Assembly: GCA_012744445.1 (NCBI GenBank)
Contig: JAAYBZ010000029.1
Coordinates: 1-46,900 of the forward strand
Direction: 5' to 3'
Source: Myxococcales bacterium
GTDB taxonomy: Bacteria; Myxococcota_A; Polyangia; Polyangiales; Houyiibacteriaceae
DNA: 46,900 bases
Below the pieces are notes generated by a model. That model searched no databases. It was not told where the DNA came from and worked only from the letters and a program-made list of their open reading frames with translations. This document shows positions 7,607 to 17,400 of this stretch, in pieces; the first letter of the stretch is position 1; each line of letters opens with the position of its first letter. A program made the translations under genes and the position numbers.

Positions 7607-8859
7607 TGCTCAGATCGAAGACCCTCTTCGCTTGGATCGCGCTCTCGCTCGTGGGGTGCGCCGAATCGACCCCGGTGCAGGATGGGGGCTCGCTCCACGC
7701 CTTCGGGAGCGACCTCCCGCGGTTCGCGGTGCTGAGCACCGACGACACCTACACGTCCACGAGCGTCGGCTTCCTCGACGCCGAGGCGAGCCCCATGGTC
7801 GAGAGCTGGATCCACAGCGGGACCGTGGCGCCCAAGCTCGTCGAGACGCTCGGCGGCGACGTGGTCTTCGTGACCGAGGAACGCGGCGACGGCACCTTCA
7901 CCCTCGTCGATCGCTTCGGCACCGACGTGATCACGCGCTTCGACCTCGCGACGGGCGAGGTCATCGGCCAGGTGCGCGTGCGCGAGTCCTTCGCCGTGAA
8001 CCCCTACGACGTCGCCTATACCGACGACGGTCGCGCCTTCCTCGTGCGCTTCGGCAAGAACCCCGATCCCGCGGCGAGCGACCTCGAGGCGGGCAACGAC
8101 ATCGTGGAGCTCGATCCCGACACCGTCTCGCTCGTGGGGCTCGATCCGGAGACGGGCACCATCGCGGGGCGCATCGACCTCTCCCCCATCGACGCGCTCG
8201 TGGGTGACACGATGACCTACGCCTCGCCCGCCTCGGCGCTCGACGTGAGCGGCTACCTCGTGGTGGGCCTCGGTCGCTTCGCGCTCGATTATTCCGCGGC
8301 GGCCGAGGGCGGCTTCGCGATCGTCGAGCCCGCGTCGGGGAACGTCGAGCTCGTCACGATCCCGGGGCTCAAGAGCTGCGAGCAGGTGCACCGCGTGCCG
8401 GGACACCCCGCGCGCTTCGCCGTGCACTGCGGCGGCATGTACGGCTCGGAGGAGCCCGACGCGGGCCTCGTGGTCTTCGAGCTCGACGCGGACGGACAGG
8501 CGACCGAGGTCGCCTCGTACCTCGCCGAGGAGGGCGGCTCACCGCTCGACTCCGTCGTCGTGCTCGACGGCGATCGCTTCTTCGGCATCCGCTTCGGCAC
8601 CTGGGATTCCAGCGCCGATCCCGACGTGGGCTACGTCGTGCGCTTCGACGACGGCGAGGCCGAGGAGGTCCTGCGCGCCTCCGCGGGCGGCGCGACGCTC
8701 GGCACGGCGGCCTTCGATCCCGAGACCGGCATCCTCCTCGTCCCCGACAAGAACGACGGAGTGATCCAGCTCCGAGCGCAGGGCGCGTCGTTCGAAGAGG
8801 TCCGCCGCTTCGCGTTCGGGCGCAGCGGCATGCGCGTCCGCGCCTTCGTCCGCCTCTGA
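7606..8859 (+). CDS. Beta-propeller-like lipoprotein coupled to the B12 receptor
   Basis: This 417-residue lipoprotein has a signal peptide with lipobox SLVGC (Cys18). The mature part shows irregular repeats of 45-60 residues containing Asp-rich turns and alternating strands, for example RFDLATGEVIGQVRV, GLDPETGTIAGRIDL, VVFELDADGQATEVASYL and AAFDPETGILLVPD. This is the pattern of a beta-propeller. No enzymatic motif is visible. It starts inside the receptor's stop codon (TGATG), with GAAAGGAA upstream, so it should be made with the receptor under cobalamin riboswitch control. By analogy, Bacteroides BtuG is a propeller lipoprotein that captures B12 for BtuB; orthology is not shown here. The 3' third overlaps the opposing AI-2E-family gene by 321 bases. 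Confidence 0.8.
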   Translation: MLRSKTLFAWIALSLVGCAESTPVQDGGSLHAFGSDLPRFAVLSTDDTYTSTSVGFLDAEASPMVESWIHSGTVAPKLVETLGGDVVFVTEERGDGTFTLVDRFGTDVITRFDLATGEVIGQVRVRESFAVNPYDVAYTDDGRAFLVRFGKNPDPAASDLEAGNDIVELDPDTVSLVGLDPETGTIAGRIDLSPIDALVGDTMTYASPASALDVSGYLVVGLGRFALDYSAAAEGGFAIVEPASGNVELVTIPGLKSCEQVHRVPGHPARFAVHCGGMYGSEEPDAGLVVFELDADGQATEVASYLAEEGGSPLDSVVVLDGDRFFGIRFGTWDSSADPDVGYVVRFDDGEAEEVLRASAGGATLGTAAFDPETGILLVPDKNDGVIQLRAQGASFEEVRRFAFGRSGMRVRAFVRL

Positions 8860-9978
8860 TCCACGCCGCGAGAGGAGCCGCCGCAGCTTCGATGGAGGCT
8901 TCGGCGGCGGCTCCGGCGCGGGGCCGTTCCAGACCTTCACCACGGCCCAGACCAGCGCGGTGATTGGCACGGCGAGGAGGGCGCCCACGATGCCGCTCAC
9001 CACGGTGCCCGCCGCGATCGCGACGAGCACCACGAGCGGGTGGAGCGAGACCGTCTGCGACATGATCACGGGCTGGAGCAGGTCGCCCTCGAGCTGGTTC
9101 ACCACGAGCACCACGCCGACGACGCCGAGCGCGACCGCCCAGCCGCTCGTCACGAGCGCGACGAGGGCGGCGAGCGCGCCCACGAGGACCGCGCCGACGT
9201 AGGGCACGAAGCTCCCGAGGAAGACGAGCACGGCGAGCGGGAAGGCGAGCGGCACGCGGAGCAGCGCGAGCCCGAGCCCGATGGCGACGGCGTCGACGAG
9301 CGCGACGATCGCCGTGCCGCGTACGTAGCCGCCGAGGACCTTCACCGAGGTCTCGCCGATGCGGTGGGCGCGCTCGCGATCCTCGCCTTCGAGTCGCTGC
9401 GTGAAGAAGCGCCACATCGCGTCGCCGTCCTTGAGGAAGAAGAAGAGGAGGACGACGACGAGCACGGTGCCGGTGAGGACGTTGACGACCGTGGTCACCC
9501 CGGAGATCGCGCCCACGCCGAATCGAGGGGTCATCACCACCTCGGTCGCGTGATCGCGGACGGCGTCCCAATCCACCTCGGCCAGGGGCCCGGGCAGGTT
9601 GGCGGCGAAGCGCCGCAGCTCGTCGTAGCCCGCCGCGGCCGCGCTCGAGAGCTCCTCCCATTGGGCCCGGACCGTGAGGATTACCACGGCGACGAGGCCC
9701 CCGAGCACGAGGAGCGCCATGAGGAGCGCCACCCACGCGGAGAGGAGCGGGGAGAGCCCGAGGCGGCGGAGCCACGAGATGAGCGGTGCGGCCGAAGAGG
9801 CGATGAGGAGCGCGACGAAGAGCGGGATCACCACCACGCTCACCTCGATCAGCGCGAGCGTCGCGACGACGACGAGGGCGAGGACCGCCAGGATCTGGAC
9901 GCTCCGGATCGACCAGCGCCCGAGCCGATCACGGAACATCGCTCGGACGGAATCGTGATCCCCCTCACGCTTTTCCAT
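8539..9978 (-). CDS. AI-2E family transporter-like membrane protein with run-on tail
   Basis: The first roughly 350 residues are a clear AI-2E/PerM/YdiK-family protein. There are paired N-terminal membrane segments, a periplasmic-type amphipathic domain (AQWEELSSAAAAGYDELRRF), and the conserved C-terminal membrane block with VLVFLGSFVPYVGA and VNQLEGDLLQPVIMS. Members are thought to export small molecules or ions; the substrate is unknown. The frame then continues for about 120 polar, Glu/Ala/Arg-rich residues to a stop at 8539. This tail lies entirely antisense to the 3' end of the lipoprotein gene, and such a tail is not typical of the family. The start is ATG at 9978, with GTG at 9987 as alternative. 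A genuine overlap or a missed stop near 8870 are both possible. Confidence 0.85.
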   Translation of the reverse strand: MEKREGDHDSVRAMFRDRLGRWSIRSVQILAVLALVVVATLALIEVSVVVIPLFVALLIASSAAPLISWLRRLGLSPLLSAWVALLMALLVLGGLVAVVILTVRAQWEELSSAAAAGYDELRRFAANLPGPLAEVDWDAVRDHATEVVMTPRFGVGAISGVTTVVNVLTGTVLVVVLLFFFLKDGDAMWRFFTQRLEGEDRERAHRIGETSVKVLGGYVRGTAIVALVDAVAIGLGLALLRVPLAFPLAVLVFLGSFVPYVGAVLVGALAALVALVTSGWAVALGVVGVVLVVNQLEGDLLQPVIMSQTVSLHPLVVLVAIAAGTVVSGIVGALLAVPITALVWAVVKVWNGPAPEPPPKPPSKLRRLLSRRGSEADEGADAHAAAPEREAADLFERRALRSELDHSVVLVGDEEDAGLGIEGRRAERRAARGGAQDLLGLAVVEAHDVAHVGIGAGIPGAEADAEEAIAVEHDDGVER

Positions 9979-10055
9979 CGCCCCCACGATAGCAAGCCGC
10001 GCGATCGCTCACATGGCGTCTTTCCCAACCCTCCCGTTCGGAATACGAATGGCCC

Positions 10056-10859
10056 GTGCGTACGGTGCGTCTTCCCACGGTCTTCTTCCTCCTCCTCACC
10101 CTCCCGGCTTCTCCGGCGTTCGCCAAGGAGCCCGCGGCCGAGACCCGCGACGACGAGATGGCGCGCACGCTCTTCAACACGGGGCGCGCGTATTTCGAGC
10201 GGGCCAAGTACGACGAGGCCGCCGAGGCTTTCGGCGAGGCCTACGCGCTCAGCGGTCGCCCGCAGCTCCTCGTGAACCAGGCGCGCGCGCTCGAGGCGGC
10301 CGGACGGGTCGAGGAGTCCATCGCCGTGCTCGAGACCTTCCTCGAGGTCGAGCAGAACGACGCGGCGGCGCGCGAGGGCGTCCACGGCATGCTCCGGCGG
10401 CTCCGCGCCGACGCCGAGCGCAGGGCGCGTGAGCGGGCGGAGGCCGAGGCCGCGCAGGCCGCCCAGGCCGAGGAGGGCGAAAAGCCCGTCGTCGATCTCG
10501 CGGAGGCGCCGGAGGAGCGCCGCTCGGTGGCGAAGATCACCGGGCTCGGCGCGATCGGTCTCGGCGCGGCTTCGGGCGTCGTCGCGCTCGCCACGGGGCT
10601 CCGCTCCCGCAACCTCCACGACTCACTCGAGCGCGCGTGCCCCATGGACGTCTGCGCGCCCGAGATGCGCGGCGACGTGGATCGCGGACATCGCCTGGCC
10701 GTCACCTCCACGGTCTTCACCTTCGTCGGCGTCGCGGCCGTGGCGAGCGGCGTGCTCGTCCTCGTGCTCACCAAGGACGCCTCCGACGATCCCCAGTCCG
10801 CCAAGGTCGAGCTCACGCCCGGCCCGGGGGCGGGCGCCGGCCTCCGCGTCACGTTCTGA
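10056..10859 (+). CDS. Secreted or membrane-associated TPR protein
   Basis: This 267-residue protein has a signal peptide (FFLLLTLPASPAFA, cleavage before KEP). Tetratricopeptide-like helices cover about residues 30-105 (ARTLFNTGRAYFERAKYDEA, EAYALSGRPQLLVNQARALE). An Arg/Ala/Glu-rich coiled region and two hydrophobic segments follow (about 160-182 and 210-232). It resembles the N-terminal unit of the TPR-PEGA protein at 16224 but lacks the PEGA domain. Such proteins are common and mostly uncharacterised in myxobacteria. The start is GTG at 10056. No clear ribosome site precedes it, while a TACGAAT stretch lies just upstream, so a very short or absent 5' leader is possible. It is divergent from the AI-2E-family gene. 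Confidence 0.75.
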   Translation: MRTVRLPTVFFLLLTLPASPAFAKEPAAETRDDEMARTLFNTGRAYFERAKYDEAAEAFGEAYALSGRPQLLVNQARALEAAGRVEESIAVLETFLEVEQNDAAAREGVHGMLRRLRADAERRARERAEAEAAQAAQAEEGEKPVVDLAEAPEERRSVAKITGLGAIGLGAASGVVALATGLRSRNLHDSLERACPMDVCAPEMRGDVDRGHRLAVTSTVFTFVGVAAVASGVLVLVLTKDASDDPQSAKVELTPGPGAGAGLRVTF

Positions 10860-10891
10860 GCGGGCGTTCGCGTCGCGGGGGCCGCTTCGCA

Positions 10892-12370
10892 TCAGATGCA
10901 GCCGACGTAGCAGGCCACGTCGAGATCCAGCTCGGTCACGAGCTCGGTCGTATCGAAGTAGGCCGTGCCCTGCGGGTTGAGGATCCGATCGATCGTGAGG
11001 ATCCGCGGGCGACCGTCGTTGCCCTCGAACTCGATGGTCCGCGTGAACTCGGGGTTTTGCCAATCGCCGTTGTCCACGCCGGGGCTGCAGGAGAGCTCGC
11101 GGCGGGGGCATCGCAGTTCCGCATCCGCTTCCGAGACGGCCGCCATGAACTGGAAGCCGGAGACGATCGAGACCGAGCACAGGGTCTTGCACGTGAAACC
11201 GGGAATGTCCGGCGCCAGCGGCGGAACGATCAAGATGTTGTAGTCGGGCTGACGACGGATCGTGCCGTCGAGATCCGTCGCGCTCGCTTGGCCGCAGCTC
11301 GTGGTGGTGCGATGCGGTCCATCCAGCGGAATCGCGATCCGACCCGAGAACGAGTGCCCGACGCTCTCGTCGACGACGGCGTCGATGCACGTCTCGATCT
11401 GCATCGGCGTGACGTCGAGCGAGAAGGTGCCCTCGGATGCGTCTCCCGAGACCGCGATGGTGATCTCCTCGCCTTCGGTGAGCGCGCGCGTGATGATGGC
11501 CCGGCGGTCGTAGCCCACCCAGCTCCTCGTTCCACGTCCGTTGCACTGGAGCGCCTCGCCGCCGCAAGCGGCGCCGGAGGCCACGAGGAGCGTGGGATTG
11601 AAGCTCCCGCCGGTCCTCACCGCTTCGATGGAATAGAAGCCGGTGGACGGGGCCACGTAGCGGTAGGTGCGCGCGCCCATGCCGGGATCGAGGCACGAGG
11701 CGAAGGGGTAGGGATCGCGTCCCTCGTTCGAGTGGGTGATCGGAAGGATCGTCTCGTCGAGGTGGGCGGCGGGGCAGGTCACCCGCTCGATCGCGAGCTC
11801 GAACGCGCCCAATTCACCGGGATGGCCGTCGACGACGACGAGGACCCGCTGCCCTGCGCCGAGGCGCTTCACGATCTCGCCCTTGCGTGTTCCGAGCGGC
11901 GCGGCGTGGCACGCGATCTCCGCGCCTTGGCAGTCGTCGTCGAGGAGGTAGAGGACGGGGTCGAAGCTGCTGCCTTCGGTGTGGAAGCGGAAGTAGTCCG
12001 TGACGGGCGCCGTCCACTCGAAGATCCGCTCGGGCGCGCCGCTCCCACCGCAGCTCCCCGCGCGAGCGCTGCTCCCGAGCGTCTCGCCCGAGGCCTGGGG
12101 CGCGAGACCCTCGAGCGTGCCCTGGACACAGGTGAGATCCACGGGGGATTCCGCGTCAGGGACGTCTGCGTCGCCGTGGCTCGCGTCGTCGGGCTCGTCG
12201 GAGCCGTCGACCTCCGCGTCCTGGCCCCCGTCATGAGCACCGTTCGCGAACGAGAACTTGCCGTAGTCGTCGAAGAAGACGCAGCTCGAGAGGACGTGAC
12301 CGAGGATCAGACAGGCTAGGACACGGTGCGACGTCGGCGCGAAATTACGGAGAGGCCAAAAGGGCGTCAA
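10892..12370 (-). CDS. Large Cys-rich surface lipoprotein
   Basis: This 492-residue protein has a lipoprotein signal peptide ending VLSSC (Cys30), then an Asp/Ala/Glu-rich flexible stretch (about 42-78). Two to three beta-rich domains follow, containing [31 protein letters not shown] and [21 protein letters not shown]. These resemble pre-peptidase C-terminal (PPC)-like beta domains in which an aromatic pattern is followed by a short Asp-rich loop. Many cysteines probably form disulfides. No enzymatic motif was found. The start codon is TTG at 12370; no better ATG or GTG precedes the hydrophobic core. The gene is convergent with the TPR gene and divergent from leuS. Function unknown, probably an outer-membrane surface protein. 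Confidence 0.7.
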   Translation of the reverse strand: MTPFWPLRNFAPTSHRVLACLILGHVLSSCVFFDDYGKFSFANGAHDGGQDAEVDGSDEPDDASHGDADVPDAESPVDLTCVQGTLEGLAPQASGETLGSSARAGSCGGSGAPERIFEWTAPVTDYFRFHTEGSSFDPVLYLLDDDCQGAEIACHAAPLGTRKGEIVKRLGAGQRVLVVVDGHPGELGAFELAIERVTCPAAHLDETILPITHSNEGRDPYPFASCLDPGMGARTYRYVAPSTGFYSIEAVRTGGSFNPTLLVASGAACGGEALQCNGRGTRSWVGYDRRAIITRALTEGEEITIAVSGDASEGTFSLDVTPMQIETCIDAVVDESVGHSFSGRIAIPLDGPHRTTTSCGQASATDLDGTIRRQPDYNILIVPPLAPDIPGFTCKTLCSVSIVSGFQFMAAVSEADAELRCPRRELSCSPGVDNGDWQNPEFTRTIEFEGNDGRPRILTIDRILNPQGTAYFDTTELVTELDLDVACYVGCI

Positions 12371-12507
12371 CGAGGCTCGTCGTCGCTCCCTCGCGGTGGA
12401 TGGGCGACATGACGCGTCAGACCGGCGCGCGCATCCGCTGCCAGCGGAACCCGGCGCGCGCCCGAGGCTCGTCCCTCGCCCTCCGCGTGCTAACTATCCC
12501 GTCACCC

Positions 12508-14973
12508 ATGGATCGCTACGACCCTTCCGTCATCGAGCCCAAATGGCAGGCCTTTTGGGACGAGCACAAGACCTTCGCGACCCCGCCCGACACCGGGAAC
12601 CCCAAGAAGGCCTACATCCTCGACATGTTCCCGTACCCGAGCGGCGCGGGGCTCCACGTCGGCCATCCGGAAGGGTACACGGCCACCGACATCGTCGCGC
12701 GTGCCCGGCGTGCGCAGGGCTACGACGTGCTCCACCCGATGGGTTGGGATGCGTTCGGGCTCCCGGCCGAGCAGCACGCCATCCAGACGGGCACGCACCC
12801 GGGAGAGACCACCAAGAAGAACATCGCGACGTTCAAGCGCCAGCTCAAGATGCTGGGCTTCTCGTACGACTGGGATCGGGAGATCGACACGACCGATCCA
12901 GGCTACGTGAAGTGGACGCAGTGGATCTTCCTCGAGCTCTTCGATCGCGGGCTCGCGTACCAGAACGAGGTGCCGGTCAACTGGTGCCCGGCGCTCGGTA
13001 CGGTTCTCGCCAACGAAGAGATCGTCAACGGCGTGAGCGAGCGCGGCGGGCATCCGGTCATCCGCACGCCCGTGCGGCAGTGGATGCTGCGCATCACCGC
13101 CTACGCCGAGAAGCTCCTCGAGGGGCTCGACCTCACCGACTGGCCCACCTCCACGCGCATCATGCAGACCGAGTGGATCGGCCGGAGCGAGGGCGCCGAG
13201 GTGCGCTTCCCGGCCGTGGGCACCGATGGCGTGATCGAGGTCTACACCACGCGGCCCGACACCCTCTTCGGCTGCACCTTCGTCGTGCTCGCGCCGGAGC
13301 ACCCCCTCGTCGAGAAGCTCACCACCGACGACCGCCGCGCCGAGGTCGAGGCCTACGTCGCGGCCGCCAAGGCCAAGAGCGACCGCGATCGCCAGGCGAG
13401 CCGTGAGAAGACGGGCGTGTTCACGGGCGGCTACGCCGAGAACCCGGTCAACGGCGAGAAGGTCCCCGTGTGGATCGCCGATTACGTCCTCGCGGGCTAC
13501 GGCACGGGCGCCATCATGGCCGTGCCCGCGCACGACGAGCGCGACTTCGAGTTCGCGACGAAGCACGGCATCCCCATCCGCGAGGTCGTCTCCAAGACGG
13601 GCAAGCCCAGCGAGGCGCCGCTCACGGAGGCGATGCCCGAGCCGGGCATCGCGGTGAACTCGGGGCCCTACGACGGCCTCACGACGGCCGAGTTCAAGGC
13701 GAAGATCATCGCGGACCTCGAGGCGAAGGGGCAGGGCAAGCGCCGCATCGAGACCAAGCTCCGCGACTGGGTCTTCAGCCGTCAGCGCTACTGGGGGGAG
13801 CCGATCCCCATCTACTTCCCGGTCGAGTGCGAGGGCGATCCGCGCAAGGGCGACCCCTACACCATCGACTACTCCAAGCCCATCCCCGTGCCGCGCGAGG
13901 AGCTCCCGCTCGAGCTCCCCGAGCTCGACGACTTCCGTCCGGGCGACGATCCCCAGGGCGTCCTCGCGCGCGCCGTCGACTGGCGCTTCTTCCAGAAGGA
14001 CGGGAAGTGGTTCGCGCGGGAGACCAACACGATGCCGCAGTGGGCCGGCTCGTGCTGGTACTACCTCCGCTTCGTCGATCCCAAGAACGACGAGGCGCCG
14101 TGGTCTCCGGAGGCGGCCAAGCGTTGGCTCCCGGTCGACCTCTACGTCGGCGGCGCAGAGCACGCCGTGCTCCACCTCCTCTACGCGCGCTTCTGGCACA
14201 AGGTCCTCTACGACGCCGGTCACGTGCCCGTGCCCGAGCCCTTCCAGAAGCTCGTGCACCAAGGGATGATCCTCGGCGAGGTCGAGGCGGACGGCCGCGC
14301 GCACAAGATGAGCAAGAGCCGCGGCAACGTCGTCAATCCCGACGAGATCGTGCAGCGCTTCGGCGCCGACTCGATGCGCGTCTACGAGATGTTCATGGGC
14401 CCGCTCGAGGCGACCAAGCCCTGGAACACCTCGAGCATCGGCGGCGTGCGTCGTTTCCTCGAGCGCGTCTTCCAGGCCGCGCAGAAGGCCGACGCGAACG
14501 TCCCCCTCGAGGGTGAGCTCCTCTCGGCGGTGCACCGCACCATCCGCAAGGTCACCGAGGACATCGACGGCCTCCGCTTCAACACCGCCATCAGCGCGAT
14601 GATGGTGCTCACCAACGACCTCCTGAAGGCGCCCGCCGTGCCCAAAGAGGCCGTGGAGAAGCTCGCGCTCCTCCTCCATCCCTTCGCGCCGCACCTCGCC
14701 GAGGAGGTCTGGGAGATGCTCGGTCACGCGCCGAGCATCCAGGCCGTGCCCTGGCCGAGCTACGACCCGAAGCTCTGCGAGGAGGACGAGGTGGAGATCG
14801 CGGTCCAGGTGCTCGGCAAGGTCCGCGGCCGCGTGAAGGTGGCCAAGAGCGCCACACAGGACGAAGTCCTCGCCTTGGCGCGGGAGAACGCGGGCGTTGC
14901 GCCGCACATCGAGGGGAAGGACCTCAAGAAGGTCATCTACGTCCCCGGCAAGATCCTGAACCTCATCGTCTGA
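12508..14973 (+). CDS. leuS: Leucyl-tRNA synthetase
   Basis: This 821-residue class I aminoacyl-tRNA synthetase charges tRNA-Leu. Its N-terminus ([20 protein letters not shown]) is typical. The HIGH signature reads HVGH (residues 50-53) within [17 protein letters not shown], and KMSKS lies at residues 600-604. The CP1 editing domain (for example [20 protein letters not shown]) and the C-terminal anticodon-binding part are present. The ATG at 12508 is set by homology; an in-frame upstream extension to 12400 is not needed. There is no Shine-Dalgarno sequence before it, but TAACTAT lies at 12491-12497, so a very short leader is possible. I see no T-box upstream. The gene overlaps the next by one base. 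Confidence 0.97.
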   Translation: MDRYDPSVIEPKWQAFWDEHKTFATPPDTGNPKKAYILDMFPYPSGAGLHVGHPEGYTATDIVARARRAQGYDVLHPMGWDAFGLPAEQHAIQTGTHPGETTKKNIATFKRQLKMLGFSYDWDREIDTTDPGYVKWTQWIFLELFDRGLAYQNEVPVNWCPALGTVLANEEIVNGVSERGGHPVIRTPVRQWMLRITAYAEKLLEGLDLTDWPTSTRIMQTEWIGRSEGAEVRFPAVGTDGVIEVYTTRPDTLFGCTFVVLAPEHPLVEKLTTDDRRAEVEAYVAAAKAKSDRDRQASREKTGVFTGGYAENPVNGEKVPVWIADYVLAGYGTGAIMAVPAHDERDFEFATKHGIPIREVVSKTGKPSEAPLTEAMPEPGIAVNSGPYDGLTTAEFKAKIIADLEAKGQGKRRIETKLRDWVFSRQRYWGEPIPIYFPVECEGDPRKGDPYTIDYSKPIPVPREELPLELPELDDFRPGDDPQGVLARAVDWRFFQKDGKWFARETNTMPQWAGSCWYYLRFVDPKNDEAPWSPEAAKRWLPVDLYVGGAEHAVLHLLYARFWHKVLYDAGHVPVPEPFQKLVHQGMILGEVEADGRAHKMSKSRGNVVNPDEIVQRFGADSMRVYEMFMGPLEATKPWNTSSIGGVRRFLERVFQAAQKADANVPLEGELLSAVHRTIRKVTEDIDGLRFNTAISAMMVLTNDLLKAPAVPKEAVEKLALLLHPFAPHLAEEVWEMLGHAPSIQAVPWPSYDPKLCEEDEVEIAVQVLGKVRGRVKVAKSATQDEVLALARENAGVAPHIEGKDLKKVIYVPGKILNLIV

Positions 14974-16091
14974 TGCAGGCGGCGCGCGCGATCCTCGCTT
15001 CGCTCCTCCTCGCGCTCGCCGCGTGTGCCGGGCCGGTCTCCACCGAGCCCACGGCGCGCGCGCAGGGCGAGGCGCTCGAGCAGCGCCCGGCGGAGGTCTG
15101 TGAGCCTTCGCCGCTCGAGGCCGCCGAGCTCGAGGCGCTCGCCTTCTCGAGCCCCGAGCGGTGCGATGCGCTCGTGCGGAGCGGGCGGCTCCTCCCGCGC
15201 GCGCCCGGGACGGTGCGCTTCGGCAGCTGGAACGTCCGCTTCTTCCCGGACGGAGGGCCGAGCGGGCCGAGCAAGCCCACGGACGTGGCGTGGCTCGCCT
15301 GTGCCATCGCCTTCATGCAGGTCGACGTCCTCGCCGTGCAGGAATTCCTCGCCCCGGTGGGCGATTCGGCCGCGCGGGTGGGCGAGAAGCACCGCGAGCT
15401 CGTCGCGCGTCTCGACGCGCTCACGGGCGGGCGCTGGGCGATCGTGCTCGACGAGTGCGAGAAGAACCGTCCCGATCGCCAGCACGTGGGGTTCGTGGTG
15501 AACCGCGCGCGGGTCGAGCTCTCGCGCGTGCGGCACGTCTCCAAGATGAACCCGGACGGCGGCTGCCGGAACCTCCGGCCCGGCCTCGCGGCCGACGTGC
15601 GCGCGCCGGGCGGCCTCGATCTCCACGTGGTCTCGTTCCACGCGAAGGCCTACGCCGATGCGAAGAGCCGAGGTCGACGGGAGCACGTCTACGCCTCGAT
15701 GCGCGAGATCGTCGAGGAGATCCGCCGCGGGAGCCGCGAGACCGATCTCCTCGTCCTCGGCGACTTCAACACGGTCGGCTGCGAGGCTTGCCCCGTCCCC
15801 GAGACGCCGGAGGACGAGGCGCGCGCGCTCGCGGGGGCGGCCGAGGCGGCGGGGCTCGTGCACGTGGCCACGAACCGGCCGTGCAGTCATTTCTGGGACC
15901 GCCAGGGCCGCTTCGGCCGCCTCGATCACGTGCTCGCCGATGCCTCCATGCGCGAGCTCCGAGGGAGCGTCCGGGTGAGCGGCTTCTGCGCCGCGACCGC
16001 CTGCGCCCACCACGGAGGCGCGGCGCACGCCGCCCTCAGCGATCACTGTCCGCTCCTCGTCGATCTGGTCGACGAAGATCGTGATCCCTGA
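14973..16091 (+). CDS. Endonuclease/exonuclease/phosphatase-fold lipoprotein
   Basis: This 372-residue protein has a lipoprotein signal peptide with lipobox LALAAC (Cys18). The C-terminal two thirds carry the signature motifs of the EEP (DNase I/exonuclease III-like) metallophosphodiesterase fold: FGSWNVRFF (metal/phosphate Asn), AVQEF (metal Glu), VVSFHAKA, LVLGDFNTVG (catalytic Asp-Asn) and LSDHCPLLV (catalytic His). It should therefore be an exported phosphodiesterase acting on nucleic acid or phospholipid/inositol phosphate; the substrate cannot be told. Cysteines in the mature part suggest disulfides. Its ATG overlaps the leuS stop (TGATG), so the two may be cotranscribed even though their roles differ. 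Confidence 0.8.
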   Translation: MQAARAILASLLLALAACAGPVSTEPTARAQGEALEQRPAEVCEPSPLEAAELEALAFSSPERCDALVRSGRLLPRAPGTVRFGSWNVRFFPDGGPSGPSKPTDVAWLACAIAFMQVDVLAVQEFLAPVGDSAARVGEKHRELVARLDALTGGRWAIVLDECEKNRPDRQHVGFVVNRARVELSRVRHVSKMNPDGGCRNLRPGLAADVRAPGGLDLHVVSFHAKAYADAKSRGRREHVYASMREIVEEIRRGSRETDLLVLGDFNTVGCEACPVPETPEDEARALAGAAEAAGLVHVATNRPCSHFWDRQGRFGRLDHVLADASMRELRGSVRVSGFCAATACAHHGGAAHAALSDHCPLLVDLVDEDRDP

Positions 16092-16223
16092 TCCGCTGAA
16101 GGCGAAACCTTCGTCACCCACTAGACCGAGCGCCGAAAAATTCGTAGTGAGGACTTCGTGCCTCCGCGGGAACCCGATCGGAGCCACCGTGGTTCCAGCG
16201 GAGCTCGGCACGTGGAGGTCGAC

Positions 16224-17399
16224 TTGAACTCATCCATCGCTTTAGGGCTCGCGGTCCTCCTCCTCGCGACGAGCGTGTGCGGCGTCGTGAGAGCGCAAGC
16301 AGGGGAGTCGAGCGAAGACGAAGCGCGCGCCTTGTTCGAGAAGGGGCAGGCGGCCTTCGAGGCCAACGACTACGAGACGGCGCTCGATGCGTGGACGGCC
16401 GCGTACGAGCGGAGTGGCCGGCCGGAGCTCCTCTTCAACATCGCGCAGGTCGCGCGTCTCCTCGGGCGATACCTCGAGGAGAAGCAGGCCCTCGAGCGCT
16501 TCGTCGTCGCCCGCTCCACGCCCGCGTCGGCGCGGCGCGCCGCGCGCGCACGTCTCGCCGAGCTCCGCCAGAACGTCGACGAGCCCGAGGCGCGTGCGCT
16601 CTTCGAGCGCGGGCAGTTCGCCTATCACGACGGCGACTACGAGGCGGCGCTCGAGCTCTGGACGCGCGCGTACGAGCTCTCGGGGCGCCCGGCCATCCTC
16701 TACAACATCGCGCAGGCGCACGGACGGCTCGGGCAGTTCGTCGAGGAGAAGGAAGCGCTCGAGCACTTCCTCGAAGAGTCGAACGGCCACGAGGCGTATC
16801 GCGTGGGGGCCGAGCGGCGCATCGAGGCCATCGAGGCGCGCATCGCGCGGACGGCCGTCGTGATCGAAGGGGCGCTCGCCGGCGCGGAGGTCTACGTGGA
16901 CGGCACGTACGTGGGCACCTTGCCCTTCGACGGACCCGTCCACGTCGCGCCCGGCCGCCACCGCGTCACGGCACGCCACGAGGGCTACGTCGACGCCAAC
17001 GCGAGCGTCTCGGTGAACGCCGGCGAGGTCGCGCGCGTCGAGCTCGACTTCGAGGAGATCGTCGTCGTCGTGGAGAACGAGCCCAAGGCCTCGACCATGG
17101 CGTGGGCGCTCTGGGGCTCGGGCGGCGGGCTCGTCGTCGGTGGCGCGGTCCTCGGAGGCCTCGCCTTCGGCAAGGGCCGGGGTGCCGAGCGCGGCAGCCC
17201 CGACGCCGTCCAATCACGGAAGATGGGCATCGGCGCCGACGTCATGATCGGCGTGGGTGTCGCCACGGCGGCCACGGGCCTCGTCGTCCACTTCCTCCAG
17301 AAGAAGAGCGGAAGAGCCGAGGACGCGCCCACGGCGCCGCTCGTCTCCGTCTCGCCCACGCGCGACGGAGCCGTCCTCTCCATCACCGGGGGCTTCTGA
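16224..17399 (+). CDS. TPR-PEGA domain exported protein
   Basis: This 391-residue protein starts at TTG 16224 with GGAGG at 16214-16218 (5-base spacing), which gives the signal peptide MNSSIALGLAVLLLATSVCG. Two clearly duplicated TPR-like units of about 100 residues follow (ARALFEKGQAAFEANDYETA and ARALFERGQFAYHDGDYEAA). Next is a PEGA domain (GALAGAEVYVDGTYVGTLPF, then APGRHRVTARHEGY), and after it two hydrophobic segments (about 295-320 and 340-365). PEGA domains usually bind at the envelope or surface. The next gene, a Gly-rich lipoprotein, starts one base after this stop, so both probably form one surface-complex operon. The internal TPR duplication looks recent in residue pattern. Confidence 0.8.
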   Translation: MNSSIALGLAVLLLATSVCGVVRAQAGESSEDEARALFEKGQAAFEANDYETALDAWTAAYERSGRPELLFNIAQVARLLGRYLEEKQALERFVVARSTPASARRAARARLAELRQNVDEPEARALFERGQFAYHDGDYEAALELWTRAYELSGRPAILYNIAQAHGRLGQFVEEKEALEHFLEESNGHEAYRVGAERRIEAIEARIARTAVVIEGALAGAEVYVDGTYVGTLPFDGPVHVAPGRHRVTARHEGYVDANASVSVNAGEVARVELDFEEIVVVVENEPKASTMAWALWGSGGGLVVGGAVLGGLAFGKGRGAERGSPDAVQSRKMGIGADVMIGVGVATAATGLVVHFLQKKSGRAEDAPTAPLVSVSPTRDGAVLSITGGF

Positions 17400-17400
17400 G

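Noticed and set aside
12371-12507. T-box leader before leuS
   Set aside because: No T-box sequence or antiterminator was seen in the 137-base gap, and the start appears nearly leaderless.
12502-14907. An 801-codon open frame antisense to leuS, and similar long frames antisense to thiC, btuB, the large kinase, gcvT and mutS2
   Set aside because: High GC removes stops from antisense frames; their translations are low-complexity Arg/Glu/His/Ala-rich and no domain is visible, while the opposite strand encodes clear families.
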